Counted from the first letter of the stretch, positions 25,565 to 35,044 are shown. The stretch is DNA of 64,000 bases from 34-65-8 sp964516135 (GCA_964516135.1 CAZEWN010000016.1:14048-78047); one strand, 5' to 3'. A program made the numbers and translations. Notes: generated from the letters alone by a model not told the origin.

Positions 25565-25594
25565 CCCCTACTGGATTACGCATGGTGTAACTCG

Positions 25595-25621
25595 CCACTT
25601 GCCTTGCGGGACGGCAGGTGG
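25595..25621. terminator. terminator-like hairpin after sppA
   Basis: CCACTTGCC (25595-25603) pairs with GGCAGGTGG (25613-25621) with one G-T wobble, about 30 bases after the sppA stop codon and 45 bases before the tRNA. A second GC-rich hairpin (GGCGCC-GTGC-GGCGCC) follows just before the tRNA. No T run was seen. Confidence 0.45.
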
Positions 25622-25666
25622 CAAAGGCGCGCCCCTGCCAATGCGGCGCCGTGCGGCGCCTCAGGC

Positions 25667-25741
25667 GGGCGCGTAGCTCAGTGGTAGAGCACACCCTTCA
25701 CACGGGTGGGGTCGCAAGTTCAATCCTTGCCGCGCCCACCA
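25667..25741 (+). tRNA. tRNA-Val (anticodon CAC)
   Basis: The acceptor arm GGGCGCG (25667-25673) pairs with CGCGCCC (25731-25737), followed by discriminator A and encoded CCA. The D arm contains TAGCTCAGTGGTAGAGC. The anticodon stem-loop is CACCC-TTCACAC-GGGTG, giving anticodon CAC, and the T arm contains GTTCAATCC. The cloverleaf is complete at 75 bases. Confidence 0.96.
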
Positions 25742-25869
25742 TCGCTTCGGCGAGCAGCGGGCTTTTCGCGCGGGGCGATCGTCGATCAATATGGACAGGC
25801 CGCCATCCCCGGCCTTGGATCGGCCTTGGATGTCGGCGCTGTCTTTCGGGAACTCTGCTTTTCGCGAAC

Positions 25870-26121
25870 TCAGCTTTTCGAAGCTGCTGCTTTCTTGCTT
25901 GCGGGCGTGCGTTTCGCGGCAGGCTGCGGCTTTTCCTTCTTGTCGATGTAGCGCTTGGCCAGATAGCCGCCAGCGGTGATGGCAAGCAGGGCGGGCAGGC
26001 TCATGCGGCGCGCGAGGGCGGCGGCGCCGACCCCAAGCACGGCCCCAGTCGGGCCGCCAATGCCGCGCGTGTGTTCAGCGATCTTGCCGCCCGCGAAGGC
26101 GCCGATGATTTTACCGATCAT
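25870..26121 (-). CDS. small glycine-rich membrane protein, 83 aa
   Basis: An 83-residue protein beginning MIGKIIGAFAGGKIAEHTRG. A glycine-rich hydrophobic region (about 20-57) could form one or two membrane helices. It ends in a Lys/Ala/Pro-rich basic tail (KKEKPQPAAKRTPASKKAA). GAGGAG lies 7 bases before the ATG at 26121, which decides the start. No function is known; proteins of this type seem common in sphingomonads. Confidence 0.75.
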   Translation of the reverse strand: MIGKIIGAFAGGKIAEHTRGIGGPTGAVLGVGAAALARRMSLPALLAITAGGYLAKRYIDKKEKPQPAAKRTPASKKAAASKS

Positions 26122-26175
26122 TGCATACTCCTCGATTTCCCGCTCAACGGCGTGGGCGCGGCAAGGTTCCACCGC

Positions 26176-27384
26176 TCAACCGCGTGCCCGCGATGCAACT
26201 TCCCCCGGCGTATCCATCGCGACCGCGAAAGCGCGCACGTAATCATCAAGCCGGTCCATGACGTCGCTTTCGGACAGCCCGAAAGCTGACAGGCTGTAGT
26301 CATGTGGCTCGCTCCGCAACGCTCGCGCGCGCTGCAGATAGCCCGCCATCGCCGGAAGCGCGGGTTCGATATCGAGGTCGAGAAAACGATAGACGCACCG
26401 CATTGTCCCTTCCCAGTCGCGGTCCATCGCGTCGTAGTGCACGTCCATCATCCGGTCGGGTGCGATCGCGGCGCGCGCCGTTCGCATGCGCTCGATCATC
26501 AGCGCCGTCTTGCGGAGCCATTCGCGGCCGACCGCGTGCGGATCGACGTGATCGGAATAGAGAATCGTCTGGTTCCACGCCAGCGACGCCGCGCTGCCGA
26601 CCACCTGGCGCGGGTCGCGATGGGTGAAGATGAGCCGGGCATCGGGAAATACCTCCAGCAATGCGGACAGATCGAGCATGTGCTGGGGGGTCTTGAGAAT
26701 CCAAGGCCGCAGGCTTGATTCCCGCTGCGACCAACCAATCAGGCGCAACAGATCGGCCATGTGGCGATAAGCGGGAACCGCATCCTCGCCCTCGCACCAA
26801 CGGGCATAGCTCGGCACTTGCCATTGCGCCTCGTGCTTCATGCCCCACATGCTGGCGACCAGCAGGCCAAGCTCCTCTTCGGGCTCGTAGGGCCCGGTCG
26901 GGTGAATCGCCAGCGTGCGTGGATTGGCCAGGCGCGCGACCCGCATGATCCGCGCCGCCAGCACGGGACGGAAATCATCCTTTACCCCGGACATTACCTC
27001 GATGAAATCATCGCGCGGGACGGGGCTGATCGTCTCGAAGCTCCGCAGGTAGGCGAACCGCCGGTCACTGGCGAGCAGGCGGTGCAGACGCGTCGTCCCC
27101 GACCGCATCGGGCCGACGATCACCACCGGGCGGCGAAGCGGGCGGGCGAGGATCTCGGGATGCCGCGCGAACCAGGCCTGCGCGCGCAGCCGGCCCTGCA
27201 ACACATGGCCGAACTGCTTGGCCGCCGCGAGCGTGCCGACCGCGTTCAGCCGCGCCTCTGCCCGAACACTTTCAAGCAGTGCCTCGAACGGGTGCAAGAA
27301 CCACGGATCACCAAAGTCCGACAATCCGGTGGCCGTGCGCGCGTGCTCAAGCAGCGCGTCGCGCTCGAGCGGATGGCGCTTCAT
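26176..27384 (-). CDS. sulfotransferase family protein
   Basis: About 402 residues. The PAPS 5'-phosphosulfate loop is VGPMRSGTTRLHRLL, and the 3'-phosphate-binding stretch is FTHRDPRQVVGS; WILKTPQHM is a further conserved segment of Sulfotransfer_3-type enzymes. It would move sulfate from PAPS to a hydroxyl on an unknown small molecule or glycan. The ATG at 27384 (MKRHPLERDALLE) is chosen; the frame stays open to 28128, but that stretch lies antisense to serS. It is divergent from serS. Confidence 0.85.
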   Translation of the reverse strand: MKRHPLERDALLEHARTATGLSDFGDPWFLHPFEALLESVRAEARLNAVGTLAAAKQFGHVLQGRLRAQAWFARHPEILARPLRRPVVIVGPMRSGTTRLHRLLASDRRFAYLRSFETISPVPRDDFIEVMSGVKDDFRPVLAARIMRVARLANPRTLAIHPTGPYEPEEELGLLVASMWGMKHEAQWQVPSYARWCEGEDAVPAYRHMADLLRLIGWSQRESSLRPWILKTPQHMLDLSALLEVFPDARLIFTHRDPRQVVGSAASLAWNQTILYSDHVDPHAVGREWLRKTALMIERMRTARAAIAPDRMMDVHYDAMDRDWEGTMRCVYRFLDLDIEPALPAMAGYLQRARALRSEPHDYSLSAFGLSESDVMDRLDDYVRAFAVAMDTPGEVASRARG

Positions 27385-27586
27385 CAGCCCTGTCGCGTGC
27401 CCGGCCCTCAGCACGCCATCGAGCAGGCCGATGAACGGGGTGCGGCACGGGGGGGAGGACGAGGGTGGGGCGATAAAGCAAGCTCCTGCGCCAACGGGGG
27501 CGACCGTGGCAACACAAACCGGCCCGAGCCTTACGGGTTCCCTCGGCACTGGAAATGCGCGAGGCGACAGGGCATAGGCCGCGCCC

Positions 27587-28867
27587 ATGCACGACATCCG
27601 CCTGATCCGCGACGATCCCGCCGCCTTCGACGCCGCCCTCTCCCGCCGCGGAGCGGAGCCGGTGGCGGCGCAGCTCGTCGCGATCGACGAGCGCCGCCGC
27701 GCGGTGTCGACCCGGATGCAAGACGCGCAAAGCCGCCGCAACGATGCCTCCAAGGCGATCGGCCAGGCGATGGCGCAGGGCGACAAGGATCGGGCCGAAG
27801 CGCTCAAGGTCGAAGTCGCACAGATCAAGACCGACCTGCCTGCGCTGGAGGAGGAAGACCGCACGCTCGGCGCGCAGCTCGACGCGCTGCTCGCCGCGAT
27901 CCCCAACCTGCCCGCCGACGACGTGCCGCACGGCGCGGACGAGACGGAGAACGTGGAGATAACCCGCTGGGGCACCCCGCGCAGCTTCGACTTCACGCCG
28001 CAGGAACACGCCGACATCGGCCCGGCGCTGGGGATGGATTTCGAAACCGGCGCGGCGATTTCCGGCGCGCGGTTCACCTTCCTGCGCGGCCAGATGGCCC
28101 GGCTCCACCGTGCGCTCGCGCAATTCATGCTCGACCGGCAGACGGTGGAGAACGGCTACACCGAATGCGCCCCGCCGCTGCTGGTGCGCTCGGAATCGCT
28201 CTTCGGAACGGGGCAACTGCCAAAGTTCGCCGAGGACAATTTCCGCACAACCGACGACCGTTGGCTGATTCCCACCGCGGAGGTCAGCCTGACCAACGCG
28301 GTGCGCGAGCAGATCCTCGACCATGCCGCCCTGCCCATCCGCATGACCGCGCTGACGCCGTGCTTCCGTTCCGAAGCGGGCGCGGCGGGCAAGGACACGC
28401 GCGGCTTCATCCGGCAGCATCAGTTCGAAAAGGTCGAACTGGTCAGCGTCTGTCGGCCCGAGGATTGGGAGGCCGAGCACGAACACATGGTCGCCAGCGC
28501 CGAAGGCATTCTCCAGGCGCTCGACCTGCCCTATCGCAAGGTTCTGCTGTGCACCGGCGACATGGGCTTCGGCGCGAAGAAGACGTACGATCTTGAGGTC
28601 TGGTTGCCAGGCCAGGCGGCCTATCGCGAGATCAGCTCGATCAGCTGGTGCGGCGATTTCCAGGCCCGGCGGATGAACGCGCGTTACAAGCCGGAAGGAT
28701 CGAAGAAGACTGAATTCGTCCATACCCTTAATGGCTCGGGCCTGGCGGTCGGGCGCACGCTGGTGGCAGTGCTGGAGAATTATCAGCAGGCCGATGGCAG
28801 CGTCATCGTCCCGTCCGCGCTGGCGGGTTACGTGGGCGGGATCGACCGGCTGGAACCCACTCGCTGA
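27587..28867 (+). CDS. serS: seryl-tRNA synthetase
   Basis: A 426-residue class II aminoacyl-tRNA synthetase. The N-terminal coiled-coil arm (about 25-105) binds tRNA-Ser. In the catalytic domain, motif 2 is CFRSEAGAAGKDTRG and motif 3 is GSGLAVGRTLVAVLENYQ. The length and domain order are standard. Its stop TGA overlaps the ATG of surE by one base. Confidence 0.98.
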   Translation: MHDIRLIRDDPAAFDAALSRRGAEPVAAQLVAIDERRRAVSTRMQDAQSRRNDASKAIGQAMAQGDKDRAEALKVEVAQIKTDLPALEEEDRTLGAQLDALLAAIPNLPADDVPHGADETENVEITRWGTPRSFDFTPQEHADIGPALGMDFETGAAISGARFTFLRGQMARLHRALAQFMLDRQTVENGYTECAPPLLVRSESLFGTGQLPKFAEDNFRTTDDRWLIPTAEVSLTNAVREQILDHAALPIRMTALTPCFRSEAGAAGKDTRGFIRQHQFEKVELVSVCRPEDWEAEHEHMVASAEGILQALDLPYRKVLLCTGDMGFGAKKTYDLEVWLPGQAAYREISSISWCGDFQARRMNARYKPEGSKKTEFVHTLNGSGLAVGRTLVAVLENYQQADGSVIVPSALAGYVGGIDRLEPTR

Positions 28868-29631
28868 TGCGTATTCTCCTGACCAACGACGACGGCATCT
28901 TCGCCCCCGGCCTGACCGTGCTGGAGGAAATCGCGCGCCAATTTTCCGACGACGTGTGGATCTGTTGCCCGCACGAGGAGCAATCGGGCATGGGCCATGC
29001 GTTGACCCTCAGCCGCCCGATCCGGATGCGGCGGCATGACGAGCGGCGCTTCTCCGTTTCCGGCACGCCGACCGATGCGGTGACGATGGGCCTTCGCAAG
29101 GTCTTGCCGGGGCCGCCCGACGTGATCCTGTCGGGCGTCAATCGCGGTGCGAACCTGGCCGACGACATCACGTACTCTGGCACCGTCTCCGCCGCGATCG
29201 AGGGCGCGCTCGCCGGGGTGCGCTCGATCGCTCTGAGCCAGGTCTATGCGCGCGAGGGGATGGGCGACGAGGTGCCGTTCGACGCGGCGCGCGCGTGGGG
29301 CGCGAAAGTGCTCGGCCCGCTGCTTGACACGCCGTTGCCCAAGCGCACGCTGGTCAACGTCAATTTCCCCGCGCTGCCAGCGGGCGAGGTCAAGGGCATC
29401 CGCGCCGTGCGCCAGGGGTTCCATGACTATTCGCGCGGTTCGGTGGTCGAGGGGCGTGACCCGCGCGGTTACAAGTATTACTGGTTCGGTCTCGAAGCGA
29501 TCGAGCACACGCTCGATCACGGCACCGATCTGGAAGCCATTGACGAGGGCTACGTCGCATTGACCCCGTTGCAGCTCGACCTGACGCACCACGCCTCGCT
29601 CGGGGAATTGGGGGAGCGGTTCGCACGATGA
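28867..29631 (+). CDS. surE: 5'/3'-nucleotidase SurE
   Basis: A 254-residue survival protein/nucleotidase. The N-terminal metal site is MRILLTNDDGIFAPG (Asp8, Asp9), followed by the conserved SGVNRGANLADDITYSGTV segment. It dephosphorylates nucleoside monophosphates in the cytosol and is linked to stationary-phase survival. It sits between serS and the LysM/M23 gene in tight overlaps. The pcm gene usually found after surE in other proteobacteria is absent. Confidence 0.97.
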   Translation: MRILLTNDDGIFAPGLTVLEEIARQFSDDVWICCPHEEQSGMGHALTLSRPIRMRRHDERRFSVSGTPTDAVTMGLRKVLPGPPDVILSGVNRGANLADDITYSGTVSAAIEGALAGVRSIALSQVYAREGMGDEVPFDAARAWGAKVLGPLLDTPLPKRTLVNVNFPALPAGEVKGIRAVRQGFHDYSRGSVVEGRDPRGYKYYWFGLEAIEHTLDHGTDLEAIDEGYVALTPLQLDLTHHASLGELGERFAR

Positions 29632-30392
29632 AGCGGCTGGCGCTCCTCGCGATTGCCGCGGTTCTGGTCGCCGCCGCCGACCCGGCAACCGAGACCGAGC
29701 ATGTCGTGACGGCGGGTGAAACGCTGGGCGGCATTGCCAACCGTGCGGGGGTTCCGGCAGCCGTGATCGCAGCGGCCAACGGCCTTGCGGAACCCTGGTC
29801 GTTACGCGCGGGGCAAAGGCTCGTCATTCCGCGCCAGCGCAGCCATACCGTAAGGCAGGGCGATACGGGAATGACGATCGCACGGCGTTACGGCGTACCG
29901 TTCGACCAGATCGCGATTGCCAACGGCCTCGCCCCGCCCTACGCGATCCAGCCGGGCCAGCGTCTGATCATTCCCGCCGTGATCGCTGCGCCCGCAGCCC
30001 CGCCGCCCGCGCGAACCGAACCCTATTTCCGCTGGCCACACGATGGCCGGGTGCTGGCGGGCTTTTCCGCGAGCCATGATGGGATCGACATCGCCGCCAA
30101 TCCGCTGGACATGGTACGCGCATCGGCCAGCGGCACCGTGGTGTTCGCGGGCGAGGAAAAAACCCGCTTTGGGCGCCAGGTGCTGGTCGACCACGGCAAT
30201 GGCTGGCAGACTAGCTATGGCCACCTCGCCCGCGTGACCGTGACCAAGGGCGACATCGTCAAGGCTGGTGAGCGGATCGGGCTGGCGGGCGACGCGGGCA
30301 AGGCGACCCGGACGGAACTGCATTTCGAAATCCGCAAGGACGGCCGCGATGTCGATCCGCTCACCAAATTGCCCCGGCGCGCGGCCGAATGA
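29628..30392 (+). CDS. LysM/M23 lipoprotein-like peptidase, NlpD-like
   Basis: A 254-residue exported protein with a short signal (MKRLALLAIAAVLVAAA). It has two LysM domains (about 23-66 and 70-113, each with HxVxxGxTxxxIA...NGLxxPxxxxxGQxLxIP) and an M23/LytM domain. Metal and active-site residues SHDGID and SYGHL are present, but the final HxH motif reads ELHFE, so the first His is lost. This is common in NlpD-like amidase activators, so it may activate a cell-wall amidase rather than cut peptidoglycan. It overlaps surE by 4 bases. Confidence 0.88.
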   Translation: MKRLALLAIAAVLVAAADPATETEHVVTAGETLGGIANRAGVPAAVIAAANGLAEPWSLRAGQRLVIPRQRSHTVRQGDTGMTIARRYGVPFDQIAIANGLAPPYAIQPGQRLIIPAVIAAPAAPPPARTEPYFRWPHDGRVLAGFSASHDGIDIAANPLDMVRASASGTVVFAGEEKTRFGRQVLVDHGNGWQTSYGHLARVTVTKGDIVKAGERIGLAGDAGKATRTELHFEIRKDGRDVDPLTKLPRRAAE

Positions 30393-31444
30393 GCAGCGGC
30401 AAGCGGCGCATCCGCCCGACCAGGTTTCAGCCGCTGCGCCGTGCGGTCCGCCTGCCGGTATGGGGCGACGTATCGATCCGGCTGGGGTTGGCGCTGCTGC
30501 TGATATTCATCGTGGTAATGATCCATTGGTGGGATCGGGAAGGCCTGGTCGACCACTACGATGGCCATGTCAGCTTTCTCGACGTGGTCTATTTCACCAT
30601 GATCTCGATCACCACCACCGGGTTCGGGGACATCGCCCCAATCAGCGATCGGTCGCGACTGGTCGAGGCTGCGATCGTGACCCCGATCAGGATCGCGGTG
30701 CTCTTCATTTTCGTGGGCGCGGCCTATGACTTCATGATCAAGCGCGGCTGGGAGAAATGGCGCATGGCGCGTATCCAGAACAAACTGTCCGACCATATCG
30801 TGGTCCTGGGCTATGGCGTATCGGGATCGCAGGCGGTGGCCGAGCTGATCGAGCGCGGGACCGACGCGCATTGCATCGTCGTGGTCGATCCGGGCGACGA
30901 GCGGCTTGCCGATGCCGAACGGCTCGGCTGCAACGTCCTGGCGGGCGACGCGACCCGCGATGACACGCTCAAGGCGGTGCGGATCGGTTCGGCGCGCAGC
31001 GTGCTTGTTTCCGCCGGGCGCGACGACACCTCGATCCTCATCGTGCTGACCGTGCGCCACCTTGCCCCAAATGTGCCGATCAGCGTGGTGGTGCGCGCGG
31101 ATGACAACGAACTGCTGGCGCGCCAGGCCGGTGCCAACAATGTGATCAATCCCGTGCGCTTTACCGGACTGTTGCTGGCCGGCAGCGCGGAAGGCGCACA
31201 TATCGCGGAATATCTCAACGATCTCGCATCGGTCTCTGGACGCGTGCAGTTGGTCGAACGGCCCGTCACGCCCGAGGAAGTGGGCCGATCCATCGACGAC
31301 CTGATTTCCGGCGGGCGCGGCGTGCGCGTCTATCGGGATGGCCAGTCGATCGGATACTGGGAACCCGGTTGCCGCAAGCTCCTGCCGGGCGACGTCGTGG
31401 TCGAGATCGTGCCGACCACCAACGGCAGCCCCGAGGCGCACTAG
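30389..31444 (+). CDS. two-TM potassium channel with RCK/TrkA-N domain
   Basis: A 351-residue channel subunit. A membrane helix at about 31-48 is followed by the pore with selectivity filter TTTGFGD (about 76-82) and a second helix at about 94-115. The cytosolic part carries a Rossmann TrkA-N/RCK domain with HIVVLGYGVSGSQAV and DxGDERLADAE, then a C-terminal TrkA-C-like piece. It resembles Kch/MthK channels. The ATG overlaps the upstream stop. Confidence 0.9.
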   Translation: MSSGKRRIRPTRFQPLRRAVRLPVWGDVSIRLGLALLLIFIVVMIHWWDREGLVDHYDGHVSFLDVVYFTMISITTTGFGDIAPISDRSRLVEAAIVTPIRIAVLFIFVGAAYDFMIKRGWEKWRMARIQNKLSDHIVVLGYGVSGSQAVAELIERGTDAHCIVVVDPGDERLADAERLGCNVLAGDATRDDTLKAVRIGSARSVLVSAGRDDTSILIVLTVRHLAPNVPISVVVRADDNELLARQAGANNVINPVRFTGLLLAGSAEGAHIAEYLNDLASVSGRVQLVERPVTPEEVGRSIDDLISGGRGVRVYRDGQSIGYWEPGCRKLLPGDVVVEIVPTTNGSPEAH

Positions 31445-31481
31445 CGCTAACCCGGCCACGGGTGTAAGGGGCCGCCCGATC

Positions 31482-32864
31482 ATGGCCACCACCCCCACCG
31501 TTCTCCCCGACCAGAAGAAGGTCGGCATGGTCAGCCTCGGCTGCCCCAAGGCGCTCGTCGATTCGGAGCGTATCCTCACCCGCCTGCGTGCGGATGGCTA
31601 TGCCATGAGCCCCGATTATGCCGGGGCCGACGTGGTGCTGGTCAACACGTGCGGGTTCCTCGACAGCGCCAAGGAGGAAAGCCTGGCAGCGATCGGCGAG
31701 GCGATTGCCGAAAACGGCCGCGTGATCGTGACCGGCTGCATGGGCGAGGATGCCGAGAGCATCCGGCGCGTACACCCGCAGGTGCTCGCCGTCACCGGCG
31801 CGCACCAATACGAGGCGGTGGTCGAGGCGGTGCACGAGGCCGCGCCGCCCAGCCAAGGCCCGTTTGTCGACCTGATCCCGCAGCCCGACATCAAGCTGAC
31901 CCCGCGTCACTACAGCTACCTGAAGATTTCCGAAGGCTGCAATCACGCCTGCGCCTTCTGCATCATCCCGCAACTGCGCGGGAAGCTCGCCAGTCGGCGG
32001 ATCGACGCGGTTCTGCGCGAGGCGGAAAAGCTGGTCGCCGCGGGCACGCGCGAGCTGCTGGTCATCAGCCAGGACACCAGCGCCTATGGCGTCGATATCC
32101 GCCACGAAGAGCGCATGTGGAAGGACCATCCGGTCCGCGCGCACATGACGGATCTGGCCCGCGAGCTGGGCGCATTGCGCACGCCGGAAGGCGCGCCGCC
32201 GTGGGTGCGGCTTCACTACGTCTACCCCTACCCCCACGTCGACGCGGTGATCCCGTTGATGGCCGACGGGCTGCTGACGCCGTACCTCGACATCCCGTTC
32301 CAGCACGCCGCGCCCAAGGTGCTGCGCGCGATGAAGCGGCCCGCGAACGAAGCCAGGGTGCTCGAGCGCATTCGGAACTGGCGCAGGATCGCGCCCGACC
32401 TGACCATTCGGTCAAGCTTCGTGGTCGGCTTCCCCGGCGAGACCGAGGAGGACTTCCAGTACCTGCTTGATTGGCTGGAAGAGGCCCAACTCGACCGCGT
32501 CGGTGCGTTCCGGTTCGAACCTGTCGAGGGCGCCGCTGCTAACCTCCTGCCCGATCCGGTGCCCGAAGCGGTCAAGGAAGAGCGCTACGCCCGGATTATG
32601 GAAGTCACCGAGCGGATCAGCGCCGCCAAACTCGCGGCGAAGATCGGTCGCGTCCTGCCAGTGATCATCGACGAGGTTGGCGCGCCCGACGACGATGGCG
32701 ACCGCGGCGCAACCGGACGCAGCCAAGCCGACGCGCCAGAGATCGACGGGCAGGTGTTCCTCCGCGATGTGGATGCCGACCTGGAGCCCGGCGACGTGAT
32801 CGACGTGCTGGTCGAAGATGCCGACGCGCACGATCTTTACGCGGTGCCGGCCGCCTTGCGCTGA
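31482..32864 (+). CDS. rimO: ribosomal protein S12 methylthiotransferase RimO
   Basis: A 460-residue radical-SAM enzyme. The UPF0004 domain has three cluster cysteines (SLGCPKALVDSE, NTCGFLDSAKEES, TGCMGED). The radical-SAM cluster is CNHACAFC in the segment YLKISEGCNHACAFCIIPQLRG. A TRAM domain ends the protein, here with an Asp/Gly-rich insertion (DEVGAPDDDGDRGATGRSQ). It adds a methylthio group to Asp89 of S12. The ATG at 31482 gives the standard start; an upstream in-frame stretch is excluded because it lies in the channel gene. Confidence 0.97.
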   Translation: MATTPTVLPDQKKVGMVSLGCPKALVDSERILTRLRADGYAMSPDYAGADVVLVNTCGFLDSAKEESLAAIGEAIAENGRVIVTGCMGEDAESIRRVHPQVLAVTGAHQYEAVVEAVHEAAPPSQGPFVDLIPQPDIKLTPRHYSYLKISEGCNHACAFCIIPQLRGKLASRRIDAVLREAEKLVAAGTRELLVISQDTSAYGVDIRHEERMWKDHPVRAHMTDLARELGALRTPEGAPPWVRLHYVYPYPHVDAVIPLMADGLLTPYLDIPFQHAAPKVLRAMKRPANEARVLERIRNWRRIAPDLTIRSSFVVGFPGETEEDFQYLLDWLEEAQLDRVGAFRFEPVEGAAANLLPDPVPEAVKEERYARIMEVTERISAAKLAAKIGRVLPVIIDEVGAPDDDGDRGATGRSQADAPEIDGQVFLRDVDADLEPGDVIDVLVEDADAHDLYAVPAALR

Positions 32865-33077
32865 CGACCCGGTCGGCGCGGCGGCACTCGCGACCGCTTT
32901 ATCGGCCAGCCCGTAACCCGCGCCGCGCATTGAACGCCGCCACGCGTGGCGAGAACCGCGCGCGATTTTCATGCCTGCGATCATCGAAGTGATTTGCGCC
33001 CGGACGCGGCCTCGGGCTCTTTCCCGACATGGAGTGGCCGCCGCACGTCCCGTGCCGCGGCGCGAGGGACCAAGCCG

Positions 33078-33728
33078 ATGATCATCGATGCCGTATACGA
33101 TTTCCTGTGCCCGTGGTGCCTGGTCGGCAAGCGACACATGGACTTGGCCATCGCACAGGAGCAGCCGGAGGACCTCCAACTACGCTGGCGGCAGTTCATG
33201 CTCTATCCGCATTTTGACCGCGGCGGGCACGATTTCCTGGAATTCTTCCGGAGCAAGTACGGCGAAACCTTGCGGGTGCCGATGTGGGATCGGATCCGTG
33301 CCGTCGCGGAGCCGATTGGCGTCAACTTCGCGTTCGAGAAGATGACGCGGGGCCCTGCCAGCCTCGATGGCCACCGGTTGGTCCGCTGGGCTGAAGCCCG
33401 CACGCCGGGCATATCGGGCGCATTGATCGAGGACATCAGCACCAGTTTCTACGAACGCGCGCAGGTGATCGACAACGATTTCCTGGTGGCGTTGGCCGAA
33501 CGCCACGGGCTCGATCCGGTTGCCGCGCGCGCGCATCTGGAGAGCGACGCCGACGTGGAGGAGCCCTTCGCGGAGACCGACCACTGGCGGGCGCAGGGTG
33601 TCACATCGATGCCGCATTATATCCTGACTTTTGCCGACGGGCACCGCGAGGTGATCAATCAGACGTCGATCGAGGTTTTCGCGGACGCGCTGCGCCGCGA
33701 TCGCGCCATGGCGGCCAGCGCCGCGTGA
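33078..33728 (+). CDS. DsbA-family (FrnE-like) oxidoreductase
   Basis: A 216-residue cytosolic thioredoxin-fold protein. The active site is CPWC in DFLCPWCLVGKR near residue 10, followed by a helical insert and the cis-Pro loop GVTSMPHYILTF. It belongs to the DsbA/2-hydroxychromene-2-carboxylate isomerase superfamily. Members without a signal peptide serve as glutathione-dependent isomerases or disulfide enzymes. The GAGGGA site before the ATG at 33078 decides the start. The MFS gene starts in its stop codon (GTGA), so it belongs to the catabolic operon. Confidence 0.88.
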   Translation: MIIDAVYDFLCPWCLVGKRHMDLAIAQEQPEDLQLRWRQFMLYPHFDRGGHDFLEFFRSKYGETLRVPMWDRIRAVAEPIGVNFAFEKMTRGPASLDGHRLVRWAEARTPGISGALIEDISTSFYERAQVIDNDFLVALAERHGLDPVAARAHLESDADVEEPFAETDHWRAQGVTSMPHYILTFADGHREVINQTSIEVFADALRRDRAMAASAA

Positions 33729-35044
33729 GCGATCCGCGCGAAGAGGGCGGCCAGGACGACTGGCCCCGCCCCGCCATCGCCTGGAGCACCGTCGGGGTCC
33801 TGCTGGTCGTCTACGTCTTCTCGTTCGCCGATCGCCAGATCCTATCGCTGCTGGTCGCCCCGGTTAAGGCCGACCTGAACATTTCAGACACCCAGTTCAG
33901 CCTGCTGTCGGGCCTCGCTTTCGCGCTGTTCTATACCGTGCTCGGGGTGCCATTTGGCCGACTGGCGGATCGCATGAGCCGCCGCGCGTTGATATCGGCA
34001 GGCGCCTTCCTTTGGTCGCTGATGACCATGGTGTCGGGCCTGACGCACACTTACTGGCAACTGTTCGCTGCCCGCGTCGGGGTGGGCGTGGGCGAGGCGG
34101 CGCTTGGCCCGGCCGCGTTTTCAATGCTGAGCGACCTGTTCCCACCCGAAAAGCGCGCCCGCGCCTTCAGTGTGTACAGCCTGGGCATCTATATCGGCGC
34201 GGGGCTGGCATTCGGCTTGGGCGGGATCATCGCCGGCTCGATCGCCGCCAATCCCCGCACTGTGTTGCCCGTGGTGGGTGAAGTGGCGTCGTGGCAGGCG
34301 GTGTTCTTCATCATCGGCGGGCCGGGCCTGCTGCTGCCGCTGCTGATGTTCATGCTGCCCGAGCCCGCACGGCGCGGACCGCGTATCGCCGAACCGCTCG
34401 CACTGGGCGACGCGGCACGGTGGGTATGGCAGCGGCGGCGGCTGTTCGGCCCCTATTTCATCGGGTTCGGGGTGATGGTGCTCTACGGGTTTGCCGTACT
34501 GGCATGGGCACCCGAACTGTTTCGCCGCATCCACGGGATGGACATCCGCGAGGTCGGAACGACGATCGGCTTGACAATGGCGTTCGCGGGCAGCGCGGGC
34601 GTGTTGGCCGGCGGCTATTACACCGACCGCCTGCGGCAGCGGGGCAAAGCGGATTCGGCGCTGATCGCGGGCATCGTGTCGGCGCTCGCGGGCATCATTC
34701 CGGGCGTGCTGTTTCCCCTGGTGGCGGCGCCGGGCCTGGCGCTGGCCCTGCTCGCGGCAGTGTTCTTCACCGGCGCATTCGCGTCAGGCGCGGCGCCCGC
34801 CGCGCTCGGGCTCGTTACGCCGAACGAGATGCGCGGACAGGTCAGCGCGCTTTACCTCTTGGCGATTAACGTGCTCGGCATTGCGCTTGGGCCGACGGTC
34901 CCCGCGCTGCTGACCGATTTCGCGTTCGCCGATGAGATGCGGTTGGGCTGGTCGCTATCGGTCACCGCGCTGGCCACTGGCGCGATCGCGACCTGGCTGC
35001 TGATCCGCGCACGACCCGAATTCATGAGGGCATGCGCGGTCTGA
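33725..35044 (+). CDS. MFS transporter, spinster type
   Basis: A 439-residue twelve-helix transporter. It carries the MFS loop GRLADRMSRR between helices 2 and 3 and the spinster-like start VVYVFSFADRQILSLLVAPVK. The GTG start overlaps the DsbA-family gene by 4 bases. Sphingomonad members of this subgroup often lie in aromatic-acid catabolic clusters, and by position it is the likely importer for the substrate of the following monooxygenase. The substrate cannot be told from sequence. Confidence 0.9.
   Translation: MSDPREEGGQDDWPRPAIAWSTVGVLLVVYVFSFADRQILSLLVAPVKADLNISDTQFSLLSGLAFALFYTVLGVPFGRLADRMSRRALISAGAFLWSLMTMVSGLTHTYWQLFAARVGVGVGEAALGPAAFSMLSDLFPPEKRARAFSVYSLGIYIGAGLAFGLGGIIAGSIAANPRTVLPVVGEVASWQAVFFIIGGPGLLLPLLMFMLPEPARRGPRIAEPLALGDAARWVWQRRRLFGPYFIGFGVMVLYGFAVLAWAPELFRRIHGMDIREVGTTIGLTMAFAGSAGVLAGGYYTDRLRQRGKADSALIAGIVSALAGIIPGVLFPLVAAPGLALALLAAVFFTGAFASGAAPAALGLVTPNEMRGQVSALYLLAINVLGIALGPTVPALLTDFAFADEMRLGWSLSVTALATGAIATWLLIRARPEFMRACAV

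Noticed and set aside
25641..25660. GCGGCGCC direct repeat before tRNA-Val as an attachment site
   Set aside because: The copies are adjacent self-complementary GC-rich octamers and no integrase or second copy beyond the tRNA was found.
27385..28128. N-terminal extension of the sulfotransferase frame
   Set aside because: It runs antisense through serS and has Ser/Arg-rich shadow composition; the sulfotransferase fold is complete without it.
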